DNA of 64,000 nucleotides from Salinibacter grassmerensis (GCF_947077765.1 NZ_CAMTTF010000002.1:372001-436000); one strand, 5' to 3'; counted from the stretch's first letter, positions 44,706 to 54,293 are shown. Program-made: numbers and translations. The notes: generated by a model not told the origin, from the letters alone.

Positions 44706-46976
44706 CTACGTGGACAAGACATCCACCACCCCCTGCGTGACGGACCGGGGCTTGTAGAGCGCCCCGCGGGCGAGGGCCACGGTGCCCTCACTCTTCTCGC
44801 CGATCTCCTCCGGCACCGACCCGAAGAGTGCCTGGGCCACGGCCGTGCTCCGGGTGGCGCCCACGCAGATGGTGTCGTAGTCCTGTACCGCGTTGAGCAG
44901 GGTCTCCCGCACGTCGCCGTCCGTGACGATCACCTCTTCCGTGTGGTCCTGCTCGATCCCGGCCTCCTTGACCACGGACTCGATCAGCGCGCGCCCCTCT
45001 TCCTCCGGATCGTACTCGCCGTTCTCCGACGGGCCCTGCACGTTGAGGAGGGTGAGGTCGGACTCTGGATCGCTCTGCGCAAACTCGCTCGCCCGCTGTG
45101 CCCCCAGCCGGGTGTACGGCCCCTCCCCCACGAGGGCGACGACATCCCCGACCGTCTCTTCCGGGCCCTTCTTGACGAGCGTGAGCTCGCAGGCGGTCTC
45201 CTCGACGATCGGGTCAATGTTGGTCCCCAAAATGTGCTCGACGCGCTTGCGCTGGCCGCTCCACCCGAGCACGACGTGGGAGGCCCGTTCCTCCTGGACC
45301 ACGTTTAGCACCGCGTCGCCGACGCTGCGCCCGACGATGGCGCGGGTGCGGATGCCCACGCCCAGGTCCTCGGCCATCGTCCGGGCGTTCTCGAGCAGTT
45401 CCCGCTGGCGCTCCACGCGCTCCTCCTCAAACTGGATGCCCTGCTGCAGGGACGTTTGCTGCGGGACCTCAATGACGCTGACGGCGATGAGCTCGGCTTC
45501 CTGCCCGTTCTTGTCGGCGTGCCCGGACGCAATGGCGGCGCCGAGCCGAAGTAGGAACCGCTCGGTGTTGGGGTTGGCCACCGGAATGACCACGCGGTAG
45601 CGGCCGCTCGGCGGCGCCCGGCGCCCCCCCTCCGCCGCGATCGCCTCGCCCACGAGGCTGGGCTTTTCGGCACGAGTGCGGGCGTACGCCAGGTACCACA
45701 CGACGCCGATGAGGACAATCACGCCCCCGATCATGAGCACGAGCGGGCGCATCTGGGCGACGATGACGATGCACGAGATGAACCCGAGGATCGGGATGAT
45801 GGGATAGGCGAGGCCCGGAAGCCGGAAGTCCGGGTCGTACCCCTCGGGCTCGGCGCGCCGCATCACGAAGACGGACACGTGGACGAGGGCGTACGTGACT
45901 AGGTAGGCAAAGCTCGCCACGTCGGCGAGCGTCTCGATCCCGACGCCGAGGGCGATGAGCCCGAGAATGACGGCCCCGGTCACGAGAATGGCCCGGTAGG
46001 GCGTACGGTAGTCCGGGTGGATGTTGTTGAGCCAGGGCGTGAGGATCTTGTCCCGGCCCATCGCGAAGTTGACGCGGGCCGCCGACAGGATGGAGGCATT
46101 CGCGCTGGAGACGGTTGCCAGGACGGCCCCTACCACCATCATGAGGGCGCCAAACGTGCCCAGGTACGTGCCGGCCACGTCCGACACCGGAATGTAGGAG
46201 TTGGCCAATTCCGGCACGGGCAGGACGCCGGTGGAGATCAGCATCACGAGCACGTAGAAGACCGTCGGCGTGAGCACCGACGCGATCATCGAGAGAGGAA
46301 GGTTGCGCCCTGGGTTCTTGATCTCTTCGGCACTGGTGGCGATCACCTCGAAGCCGATGAAGGTGACGTACACCGTCGCGGCGGTCGAGGCCACGGCGCC
46401 CCAGCCCTGCGGGTTGAAAGGGCGGAAGGTGTCCCAGTCGATGTTAAACACGCCGAACGCCAGGAAGACCAGGATAAACCCGATCAGTAGAATCACGATC
46501 AGGTTTTGAAGGGAGCCGGTCTCCTTGACCCCGCGGTAGTTGACCCCCACGAGCAGGGCCGCCATGATGAGGGCGGCGATGGCGACCCCGGTGCTCCCGA
46601 GGGGCATGAAGTAAGTAAGGTACTGCCCGAAGCCGAGCATGTAGAAGGCCGTGGCGAACATGAGGCCGCCCCACATGCTCCAGCCCACCACGCTGCCGAA
46701 GAAGCTGCCGAGGGCCGTGTTGACGTAGTAGTAGCTGCCGCCTGCCTTCGGCATGCCGGTGGCCAGCTCCGACAGGGACAGGGCTGTAAGCAGCGACACC
46801 GCCCCGCCGATGAGAAACGAAATCATGCCGGCGGGCCCGGCGTTCTCGGCGACGATGCCGGGGAGGACAAAGATGCCCGCTCCAATCATGGTCCCGACGC
46901 CGATGGTGTAGGCCTCCAAGAACCCGAGATCCCGGGCAAGTTCTTGTTCGGGGGCGGCAGAAGAATCGTCGGCCAT
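44706..46976 (-). CDS. APC-superfamily permease fused to two USP domains
   Basis: A 756-residue fusion from MADDSS at 46976. Residues about 1-440 are a 12-TM APC core (GVGTMIGAGIFVLPGIVAE; MPKAGGSYYYVNTALG; EEIKNPGRNLPLSM). Residues about 455-600 form a USP domain with a canonical ATP motif G-2x-G-9x-G-T (GWSG then HILGT). Residues about 605-745 form a second USP domain with a partly degenerate motif (GATR then LFGS). This parallels the APC plus separate USP gene immediately downstream (89 bp). The architecture suggests ATP- or nucleotide-gated permease activity. Confidence 0.92.
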   Translation of the reverse strand: MADDSSAAPEQELARDLGFLEAYTIGVGTMIGAGIFVLPGIVAENAGPAGMISFLIGGAVSLLTALSLSELATGMPKAGGSYYYVNTALGSFFGSVVGWSMWGGLMFATAFYMLGFGQYLTYFMPLGSTGVAIAALIMAALLVGVNYRGVKETGSLQNLIVILLIGFILVFLAFGVFNIDWDTFRPFNPQGWGAVASTAATVYVTFIGFEVIATSAEEIKNPGRNLPLSMIASVLTPTVFYVLVMLISTGVLPVPELANSYIPVSDVAGTYLGTFGALMMVVGAVLATVSSANASILSAARVNFAMGRDKILTPWLNNIHPDYRTPYRAILVTGAVILGLIALGVGIETLADVASFAYLVTYALVHVSVFVMRRAEPEGYDPDFRLPGLAYPIIPILGFISCIVIVAQMRPLVLMIGGVIVLIGVVWYLAYARTRAEKPSLVGEAIAAEGGRRAPPSGRYRVVIPVANPNTERFLLRLGAAIASGHADKNGQEAELIAVSVIEVPQQTSLQQGIQFEEERVERQRELLENARTMAEDLGVGIRTRAIVGRSVGDAVLNVVQEERASHVVLGWSGQRKRVEHILGTNIDPIVEETACELTLVKKGPEETVGDVVALVGEGPYTRLGAQRASEFAQSDPESDLTLLNVQGPSENGEYDPEEEGRALIESVVKEAGIEQDHTEEVIVTDGDVRETLLNAVQDYDTICVGATRSTAVAQALFGSVPEEIGEKSEGTVALARGALYKPRSVTQGVVDVLST

Positions 46977-47259
46977 AGGTAGGGAAAAGAGATCGGGACG
47001 AAAATAGAGGCGAATGGCAGGGGAGAGCACAGACCAGATCACGGGTGTTCTCCCTCAGATCCAAGTCGTATGCTCGTCCGTGCCTCACGCTGGATGCGTC
47101 TCAGGGCCTGGAGACGACGGGGCCGTGGTGAGAGAAGGCGACTGGAAAACGGACGATGTGCCGAAAACGGCACGGGCCCACTCGAACACGGAAGCGTCTC
47201 CAGACAGAAATTTTAGGGCCCGAGTTGTGACCATTAACAACGCATGAGTGTGGTCGCGG

Positions 47260-47913
47260 GGTTCTCGTATCTTCCACAGGGCATGAGACACAAGCATACG
47301 AGACAGTGCGACTGCCATCAACCGAATTTGCGCACGAACGCCGGCCGTTCGAGACAGCCCGAAGCTGCTGAAGTCCGCCTGTGGAGCGCCAGCCACGTGC
47401 TTTTCAAAATTGCCTGCTTCGGTTGCGATCCCCGATCCGTCATGTGGGCCAAGTCGGGGCCCCGGTCGCTGATCCAGACGTTGATCTGTTCGCGCGGGCC
47501 GATGCACATGCCGGGCAACACAGGGGACGATGCCCATCCGTTCTCCCAAGAAATCGGAGAGGACAGTTCGGTAGTCTCGATCCCGCTCCGCGGTGTCGGG
47601 CGGGGTCAGAAAGAGCACGCTTGGTCGAAAGACGGCGCCGCCCTCCACAACCGTCGAGGGGGCAAAGACGCCCCGTTTTCGAAAGGTCCGAGGCTCTTGG
47701 TTTGGTCGCCAGGGTGCTCCAGAGGGCGGCCGGGGGACTTCATTCGCTTCACTGAGCCCTTCGAGACCGCGGTGCCTCGGAGGGGGGCACGCAGACAAGG
47801 TCGTGCATGAAAAGATGTGGCAGGGAGCCCTCCTCCGCCAGCACCTCTGTGCGCCCACAGAGGACGAGGGCCACGATGAAGCCGCCAGCCAGGAGGGGAA
47901 GGAGGCAGGCCGC
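47260..47913 (-). pseudogene. Decayed APC/SLC12-type transporter remnant
   Basis: Frameshifted and deleted transporter gene. At 47913-47749 one frame reads a TM block (AGGFIVALVLCGRTEVLAEE) nearly matching the APC permease of 43-44.6 kb (AGGPIVALILFGRVEVLAEV) and then stops. At about 47675-47508 another frame matches the cytosolic domain of the SLC12 protein next door: FRKRGVFAPSTVVEGG versus FRERDIFASATIIDAGG, and ERDRDYRTVLSD versus DREKDYRHVIAE. The match continues in a shifted frame at 47494-47429 (QINVWISDRGPD versus TINVWIRDRSPD) and returns at 47390-47352 (APQADFSSFGL versus APQADLNIFGL). The intervening segments are missing. The 5' half of the original gene is absent. Confidence 0.85.
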
Positions 47914-47930
47914 TTCAAGCTACGGGCCGC

Positions 47931-50234
47931 TTATGCCAATGCCGACTCCCGCCCCGAGTCGCGCACGAACATGCACGTAGAGTCCGTCTGGTCGACGAGG
48001 CGGCGGATGGTGTCGAAGTCCGGTTCGGGCTGAAGGCCGAAGATGTTCAGGTCGGCCTGAGGCGCCGACGTGATGTACGTGTTGAACGGCTCGGTGCCCA
48101 CCACCGCGGTGCTGTTCGGAAAGCGCCCCAGGTCGATCATCTTCTCCAAGAAGTCTTGTGCCTTGGCCTGCTGCTCGGGGTCCCCAACGGCGGTGACGAG
48201 CCGCATCTGTGCGTCCCAGTTCTGCGACAGCTTATAGCCCGTAAGCAGGGCAAGATCGAGGTTTCCAATCTCCATCGAGATGCGCCAGTCCGGGCTCCGG
48301 TCGCGGATCCAGACGTTGATGGTCTGGCGCTGGCCCAGCGCGGCCCGCGGGTGTGGCGCGTAGAGGAGTGTGCCCACGTTCTCGCGATCCGCCTCCGCAA
48401 TGACGTGTCGGTAGTCCTTCTCCCGGTCCGGCGAGTCGGGCATTCGGAGGAATACGATGTTTGGATGGAAGAAGGCCCCGCGCAAGGCCTGCATCCCCGC
48501 TCGCAGCCCCTCGGCAAAGCCGCCCGCATCGATGATCGTGGCGGAGGCAAAGATGTCCCGCTCCCGAAAGGCCGCCGTCAGCGTGTCGAGCTGTTCGTTT
48601 AGCACATCGGGGCGTCCGTTTGGGCTCAAGCCCACAATCTTGACCGAGCCCTGCGGTGCGGTGAGGTCCTCGATAGTGAGAAAAGAGCCGCGAAGGTCGC
48701 TGCTTTGCTCCACCGGAATCAGCAGGTTGGGCTTCCAGGCCCGCTCCTGCATGGTGGGCAGCTCGGTCACCTTCTTGGCCGCCCACTCCGCGAGCGCCAC
48801 GAACATGCCGCTACGCACGTCCTCGAAGGGAGCGTCCAGCTGCCGACGCGCCAGAATCACGTAGAAGCCGAGGGTCACGACCAGCGCGACGAAGCTCACC
48901 GTAGGGTTGATGATGAACATGGCCAGCAAGGAGCCGGCGAGGCCGAGGAAAGATACCCAGATGGGGATGCGGAGGCGCGGACGAAAGCTCACGAGGCCGA
49001 GGCTCTGTTCGATAAGCACCGCCGCGCAGATCATGGCGTAGGTGACCAGGAAGAACATCGTAATGAGCGGCGCGATGGCGTTCAGGTCGCGCACCATGAG
49101 GGAGGCAAAGATGATGCCCCCCGTCACCATCATCGCGTGGCGCGGCTCGCCGTCGGGCGCGAGATGGGCGAGCCAGTCCGACTTGGGCACGACCTGGTGC
49201 GCGCCCATGGCCTGCAGGATGCGCCCCGCCCCCACCAGGGAGGCGAGGGCCGAGGAGAACGTCGCCCCCAGCAGCCCCCCCAGCACCGCCGGCGGCCAAT
49301 AGGCTTTGTCCACCATGACCGCGTAATTGCTCACCATCTCCTCGGGCGTGGCCGACATGGCGAGCCAGATGGCCAGCAGGACGTAGATCACGAACGACAC
49401 GGCGATGGCCGCCAGGGTGCCCACGGGGATGCTCCGCTTTGGGTCTTTGAGGTCCCCGCTCATGTTGGCCCCGGCCATGATGCCCGTCGTGGCGGGGAAG
49501 AAGACCGCGAAGACGACCCAGAACGAATTCGGCTGTGTGGGGGCCTCGGGGGCGCCCACGAAGTCGCCCCAGAGCTGGATCTCGCCGAGGCCGTACTGCA
49601 TCGAGCCGGTGGCGGCCGCCGCGGCGATGGAGACGAGCGAGGCGCCGATGAGCGCCATGATGAGATACTGCACGCGGATGGCAAAGTCGGCGCTTACGTA
49701 GGCGATGCCGTATAGGACCGCAAACGTAGCAATGTCGACCAGGAGGGCCGGATGACTCGGAAAGACGAACAGCCAGCCCTCGCGGAAGCCGAAAATGTAC
49801 ATCGTCACCGCGAGGGCCTGGGAGAGGTAGCGCGGGATGCCCACGCTGCCGCCCACCTCCAGCCCCAGCGACTGGGCAATCACCGCGTACGCCCCGCCCG
49901 CCCCGATGCGGATGTTCGTCGTGATCGACGACATGGCGAGGGCAGTGCAGAGGGTGATCGCAAATCCGACCGTGATGATCAGCAGCCCACCCAGCAGCCC
50001 CGCGTTGCCGATGATCCATCCTTCTCGGAGGTACATGATGACCCCGAGGATCGTGAGCACCGTGGGGGTAAAGACGCCGCCGAACGTGCCGAACTGCTTG
50101 CGTCCCGAGATGGGAGCCTCCTCCGGCGTCATACTCACGTCCATCTCGGCGGTGTCTTCGAGGGCCGGTTGAGCATCCGGGTCGGACGGAGCGGTGGGCT
50201 TTTTTTTACCGTTTTCCGGCTGGGGGGCGGTCAT
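47931..50234 (-). CDS. SLC12-type cation-chloride cotransporter
   Basis: A 767-residue protein from MTAPQPENG at 50234. Residues about 45-480 contain the 12-TM APC-fold core with SLC12 hallmarks: FGGVFTPTVLTILGVIMYLR, the SSITTNIRIGAGGAYAVIAQ region, and FFPATTGIMAGANMSGDLKDP. The cytosolic C-terminal half (about 490-767) is the SLC12_C-like domain, with VWIRDRSPDW. Eukaryotic relatives (NKCC, KCC, NCC) carry Na+, K+ and Cl- together; bacterial members have been little studied. K+-coupled chloride handling suits salt-in osmoadaptation. The pseudogene of a related transporter lies just downstream. Confidence 0.92.
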   Translation of the reverse strand: MTAPQPENGKKKPTAPSDPDAQPALEDTAEMDVSMTPEEAPISGRKQFGTFGGVFTPTVLTILGVIMYLREGWIIGNAGLLGGLLIITVGFAITLCTALAMSSITTNIRIGAGGAYAVIAQSLGLEVGGSVGIPRYLSQALAVTMYIFGFREGWLFVFPSHPALLVDIATFAVLYGIAYVSADFAIRVQYLIMALIGASLVSIAAAAATGSMQYGLGEIQLWGDFVGAPEAPTQPNSFWVVFAVFFPATTGIMAGANMSGDLKDPKRSIPVGTLAAIAVSFVIYVLLAIWLAMSATPEEMVSNYAVMVDKAYWPPAVLGGLLGATFSSALASLVGAGRILQAMGAHQVVPKSDWLAHLAPDGEPRHAMMVTGGIIFASLMVRDLNAIAPLITMFFLVTYAMICAAVLIEQSLGLVSFRPRLRIPIWVSFLGLAGSLLAMFIINPTVSFVALVVTLGFYVILARRQLDAPFEDVRSGMFVALAEWAAKKVTELPTMQERAWKPNLLIPVEQSSDLRGSFLTIEDLTAPQGSVKIVGLSPNGRPDVLNEQLDTLTAAFRERDIFASATIIDAGGFAEGLRAGMQALRGAFFHPNIVFLRMPDSPDREKDYRHVIAEADRENVGTLLYAPHPRAALGQRQTINVWIRDRSPDWRISMEIGNLDLALLTGYKLSQNWDAQMRLVTAVGDPEQQAKAQDFLEKMIDLGRFPNSTAVVGTEPFNTYITSAPQADLNIFGLQPEPDFDTIRRLVDQTDSTCMFVRDSGRESALA

Positions 50235-50481
50235 GGCTGTGGCGGCGATCGGCTGGTTCGCAAAACAATGACGCCGGGCGGCGTCCCGTGTCCCCATCGC
50301 GAATTGCGCTCATCGGGCCGACAGTTACCGGAAGAGGGCGAAGCCGGGAGGAGCGCCCCAGTATTCGCATGAGGCCAAGGAAGCACAGGGAGCGGCAAGG
50401 GGCGGTCCGGGACCCACGCTGGTTGTCCCCGGAGAGTCAGGTGCCGCCGCACACAGGTGCCGGAACCGTTCCCGGTCTCCG

Positions 50482-52455
50482 TCAGCCCGTCTCCGGCGTG
50501 TCGGTGGTTTCCTCATCGGGCGTCTCCGGGGACGTCTCCTCGACCTCCAGAAGTCCATCCCCTTCCGCCTGCTTGACCTCCGGGGTCTTGTGCTCCTGAT
50601 CCCGCGTGTCCATGCCTGCTCCGACGAGGGCAACGAACTGGTCTTCGGGCCGCAGCCGAAACTGGTTCATCTCCGACACAATCTCCAACGTGTCGTTGTC
50701 GCGCAGGATGAAGAGCGGAATAACGGTTTCGTTCTCGTATTCCTTCGATAGGTCCTCGTAGCTGTAATACTCCTGCGTCTCGTCCGACGCGTCGTCGTTC
50801 ACCGAGAGCACCTTAATGGTGTCGCCCCGCTTCAGGTGGGCCTTCAGCGACTGGTAGCTGGTGTCCTCCCCGAAGAGGGGGCGGCCGCGAAGGTGGCCGG
50901 GCATTACGCCCTCCCCTCCGTGCCGGCTGTCGGGCTGGGCGGCGAGCTGGAAGATGTTGGTGGTCTCGAAGATTTCGGAGAAGTGGAGGGCCGTCAGAGA
51001 GGCGACCTCATCGTTTGGGATCGTGATGAGCAGGTCCCCAATGCCGCTGAGGGTGATCTCGTCGAGAATGTTCTCCGACAGCGCGTTGCCCCGGTGCGCC
51101 GTCAGGCCCTCCTCGCGGGCCGACCGGACGTGAACCGGGTTGTTATCGAGCAGGGCAACGGAGTAGCCCAACTCCTGGACGTGCTGGGCCACCGTGCGCA
51201 CCCAGGGTGCCGCCCCCACGAAGAGGAGGCCATTCGGGTTTGGCTCGGCCAGGTCGAGCCAGCGGGCGAGGGGGGCCAGCGTGAGGCCGTAGATGGCCAC
51301 CGTGCCAACGATCACGGCAAAAATGACCGGCACCATCCCGTCCACCGCTCCAGGATAGATGGGGCGCAGCTGGTACGCAAAGAGGGAGGCGACGGCCGCG
51401 GCCACGATACCGCGCGGGGCCAGCCACGACAGGAACGCCTTTTCCTCCCACTCCAGGTTCGACCCGAACGAGGACACAAAGACGGCGAGGGGCCGCACGA
51501 TCACGACCAGAATGCCCAGGAAAATGAGCACCCGCAGGTCAATGTATTCCAGGGCGCTCATCTCCAGGCGGGCGCTCAGGAGCACGAAGAGCGACCCGAT
51601 GAGCAGCACCTGAAGGTTCTCCTTAAACTCGATGATGCGCTGTACCGACACGTACGGCTGGTTCGCCAGGGCGATGCCCATGAGCGTCGTGGCGAGCAGG
51701 CCGGACTCGTGCTGGAGCACATTGGCGACGACAAAAGCCACGACCACCACCATCAAGGTGACCGGATTTCGGAGAAAATCGGGGACCATGCGCCGCCGCA
51801 GGATGACCACGAGCAGTATGGTGGCCACCACGCTGATGCCCAGGGCCACGAAGATCTCGAGGCCCAGCCCGATGGCGACGTGCTCGGCGGCGGCCGAGGT
51901 CCCGACGCCCGCCCGTGCCGGGTCGTTCAGCAGAATCAAGGTCTCGAGAACCAGTACGGCCAGGATGGCCCCCACCGGATCGATCGTGATGCCCTCCCAC
52001 TTGGCGATGGTGCTGACGCGGCCCTTCGGCCGAACGTGGCGTAGAAGGGGAATGACGACGGTCGGCCCCGTCACCGTCAGGATTGCGCCGATAAGCACGG
52101 CCAGTCCCACATCGAACTCGAGGATGTAGTAGGCCCCGGCCGCCCCGAGGCCCCATGTGAGCAGAACCCCGATCGTGATGAGGTTGAAGACCGTACTCCC
52201 CACCTCCCGCAGCTCAGAAAGCCGGAGGCTCAGCCCTCCCTCGAACAAAATGATCCCGATGGACAGGGAGACGAAGGCGAACAGCCAGTCCCCACGGAGG
52301 GACTGCGGGTCGAGCACCCCTAAAACCGGACCGGCGAGGAAGCCCACCAGAAGGAGCAGGAGAATGGAGGGCAGCCGAAACCGCCACGCGGCCCACTGCG
52401 CCCCGATGCCCAACATGACGACGACGGTGATGTTGAGAAGAATAGATTCAGGCAC
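50482..52455 (-). CDS. NhaP/CPA1-type Na+(K+)/H+ antiporter with cytosolic regulatory tail
   Basis: A 657-residue antiporter. Residues 1-400 form about 12 TM segments with CPA1/NhaP motifs: FEGGLSLRLSEL, TVTGPTVVIPLLRHV and WEGITIDPVGAILAV, whose Asp is the proposed ion-binding residue. Residues about 405-520 form a Rossmann-like TrkA-N domain (NGLLFVGAAPWVRTVAQHV) and about 530-640 hold an RCK_C-like or cyclic-nucleotide-type regulatory segment; the last 30 residues are acidic and unstructured. Expected role: Na+ or K+ extrusion in exchange for protons, gated by a nucleotide. It is divergent from gdhA. Confidence 0.92.
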   Translation of the reverse strand: MPESILLNITVVVMLGIGAQWAAWRFRLPSILLLLLVGFLAGPVLGVLDPQSLRGDWLFAFVSLSIGIILFEGGLSLRLSELREVGSTVFNLITIGVLLTWGLGAAGAYYILEFDVGLAVLIGAILTVTGPTVVIPLLRHVRPKGRVSTIAKWEGITIDPVGAILAVLVLETLILLNDPARAGVGTSAAAEHVAIGLGLEIFVALGISVVATILLVVILRRRMVPDFLRNPVTLMVVVVAFVVANVLQHESGLLATTLMGIALANQPYVSVQRIIEFKENLQVLLIGSLFVLLSARLEMSALEYIDLRVLIFLGILVVIVRPLAVFVSSFGSNLEWEEKAFLSWLAPRGIVAAAVASLFAYQLRPIYPGAVDGMVPVIFAVIVGTVAIYGLTLAPLARWLDLAEPNPNGLLFVGAAPWVRTVAQHVQELGYSVALLDNNPVHVRSAREEGLTAHRGNALSENILDEITLSGIGDLLITIPNDEVASLTALHFSEIFETTNIFQLAAQPDSRHGGEGVMPGHLRGRPLFGEDTSYQSLKAHLKRGDTIKVLSVNDDASDETQEYYSYEDLSKEYENETVIPLFILRDNDTLEIVSEMNQFRLRPEDQFVALVGAGMDTRDQEHKTPEVKQAEGDGLLEVEETSPETPDEETTDTPETG

Positions 52456-52815
52456 GGCCTGGAGAGCGTCGGCGAGAAAAACACGAGCCCGGAATGGCCG
52501 GGAGAGAGAGTCTAATGAATCCCATTGATCAGTCGTCCCCCGATGCCCCGACCGTCCGGATCAGAACGTTGAGGGTGGTCGCTGACTTGGCGCCAGTGGC
52601 TTGACGGGAATAAAAAGGATGGACATACTCATTACTGACGAGACGCGAGTGTGTCCCGTCCGCTGGCCGTCTGTTAGGGAAACGCCGGGGCAAACGCCAC
52701 AGAGCCTCCGAAGAAATTTCGCAGCGAACGGACGTGGAAGCGCTTGCGGTTCGGTGTGGTGCCCGCTTTCATGAGCGTACCGCGTCCCTTTTTACAAGCT
52801 GTCTCTTCTTTTCCC
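52456..52815. promoter_or_regulatory. Divergent promoter region of the antiporter and gdhA, with candidate -35/-10
   Basis: About 360 bp with no gene. On the plus strand TTGACG (52601-52606) is followed after 17 bp by CATACT (52624-52629), a reasonable primary-sigma-type promoter for gdhA with a leader of about 180 nt. The Bacteroidota -33/-7 consensus differs, so this is only a candidate. The leader shows no recognised RNA motif. Confidence 0.35.
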
Positions 52816-54276
52816 ATGGAAGGCTCGAACTCAACCCCGCAGCCGAATGGTCAGGCCGAATCGTCCGACGGCTTCTTCGGTGAGGTCAACCAGATGTTTG
52901 ACGAAGCCGCGGCTCAGACGGACCACGCACGCGGCGTTCTCCACCAGATTCGGGCCTGTGACAACATTATCCGGTTCGAGTTTCCGATCGAGCGGGATGA
53001 CGGCAGCATTCAGGTCATCCGCGGCTACCGGGGGGAGCACAGCCACCACATGCAGCCCACGAAGGGGGGCATCCGCTACGCCCCGAGTGTAAACGTGGAC
53101 GAGGTGATGGCCCTCTCGGCGCTCATGAGCTACAAGTGCGCCATCGTGGACGTCCCGTTTGGGGGGGCCAAAGGTGGGGTGTGCATTGATGCACGCAATT
53201 ATTCGACGACGGAGCTGAAGCGCATCACGCGCCGGTACACCTTCGAACTCGAGCGAAAGGACTTCATCGGTCCCGGGACGGACGTGCCGGCCCCCGACTA
53301 CGGCACGGGCCCGCAGGAAATGGCGTGGATCATGGACACGTACAACCAGATCGGCGACGAGGACCTCAACGCCCTGGCGTGCGTCACCGGGAAGCCGGTG
53401 GGGCAGGGCGGCGTGCGGGGCCGCACGGAGGCGACTGGCCGCGGCGTCTACTACGGCATCCGAGAGGCGTGCGGCTACCCGAAGGACATGGAGCGCCTCG
53501 GCCTGGAGCCGGGCCTGGCGGGAAAAAGCGTCGTCATCCAGGGGCTTGGCAACGTCGGGTACTACGCCGCGAAGTTCCTGGAGGAGGGGGGAGCCAACAT
53601 CGTGGGCATCGCCGAAATTGAGGGGGCGATTCACGATCCCGATGGCCTCGACGTAGACGACGTGGTGGACCACCGCGAGGAGACGGGGTCGATCCTGGGC
53701 TTCGCCGACGCCGAGAATGTCGAGACCTCCGCGAAGGCGCTCGAACTGCCCTGCGACATCCTCATTCCGGCGGCGCTGGAGGGCGTGATTACCGCCGACA
53801 ACGCCTCGGACATCCAGGCGAGCATCATTGCGGAGGCGGCCAACGGGCCCGTCACCTCGAAGGCCGACGAGATTCTCCAGGAGAAGAACGCCATGATCAT
53901 TCCGGACGTCTACCTCAACGCGGGCGGTGTCACGGTGTCGTACTTCGAGTGGCTCCGAAATCTCTCTCACGTCCGGCATGGGCGCATGAGCCGTCGGTTT
54001 GAAGAGCGCAACGCTGAGCGCATCCTCCGGGCCGTCGATGAACTGACCGCGGAGGACTTCAATGAGGACCTTCTGGAGTTGCTCATCGAGCAGGTCGGCT
54101 TCGGGGCCGGCGAGCGGGACCTCGTGCACTCGGGGCTCGAAGACACCATGAGCCACGCCTACGACGAGATTCGGGCCATCCGCGAGAAGAAGGGGGTCGA
54201 CATGCGCACGGCGGCCTTCGTGAGCGCCATCGATAAGATAGCGGGCTCCTACGAGCAGATGGGAATCTTTCCGTAG
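52816..54276 (+). CDS. gdhA: Glutamate dehydrogenase (Glu/Leu/Phe/Val dehydrogenase family)
   Basis: NAD(P)-dependent enzyme interconverting glutamate with 2-oxoglutarate and ammonia. In the 486-residue product KGGIRYAP and VPFGGAKGGV hold the substrate and catalytic Lys residues, FIGPGTDVPAPDYGTGPQEM is the family core, and GLGNVGYYAAKFL is the dinucleotide motif. The ATG at 52816 is close to the usual start, preceded by a serine-rich pocket of unlikely coding sequence. It resembles the GdhB/RocG class of about 420-450 residues with a slightly longer N-terminus. Its position beside the K+ island fits supply of glutamate as counter-ion (inference). Confidence 0.95.
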   Translation: MEGSNSTPQPNGQAESSDGFFGEVNQMFDEAAAQTDHARGVLHQIRACDNIIRFEFPIERDDGSIQVIRGYRGEHSHHMQPTKGGIRYAPSVNVDEVMALSALMSYKCAIVDVPFGGAKGGVCIDARNYSTTELKRITRRYTFELERKDFIGPGTDVPAPDYGTGPQEMAWIMDTYNQIGDEDLNALACVTGKPVGQGGVRGRTEATGRGVYYGIREACGYPKDMERLGLEPGLAGKSVVIQGLGNVGYYAAKFLEEGGANIVGIAEIEGAIHDPDGLDVDDVVDHREETGSILGFADAENVETSAKALELPCDILIPAALEGVITADNASDIQASIIAEAANGPVTSKADEILQEKNAMIIPDVYLNAGGVTVSYFEWLRNLSHVRHGRMSRRFEERNAERILRAVDELTAEDFNEDLLELLIEQVGFGAGERDLVHSGLEDTMSHAYDEIRAIREKKGVDMRTAAFVSAIDKIAGSYEQMGIFP

Positions 54277-54277
54277 C

Positions 54278-54293
54278 GGGGGTCTCGACCCCC
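54278..54293 (+). terminator. Weak hairpin after gdhA
   Basis: A GGGGGT/ACCCCC stem with a CTCG tetraloop starts 2 bp after the gdhA stop codon. It is very stable but lacks a T-run, so it may protect the transcript end or aid factor-dependent termination instead. Confidence 0.35.
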
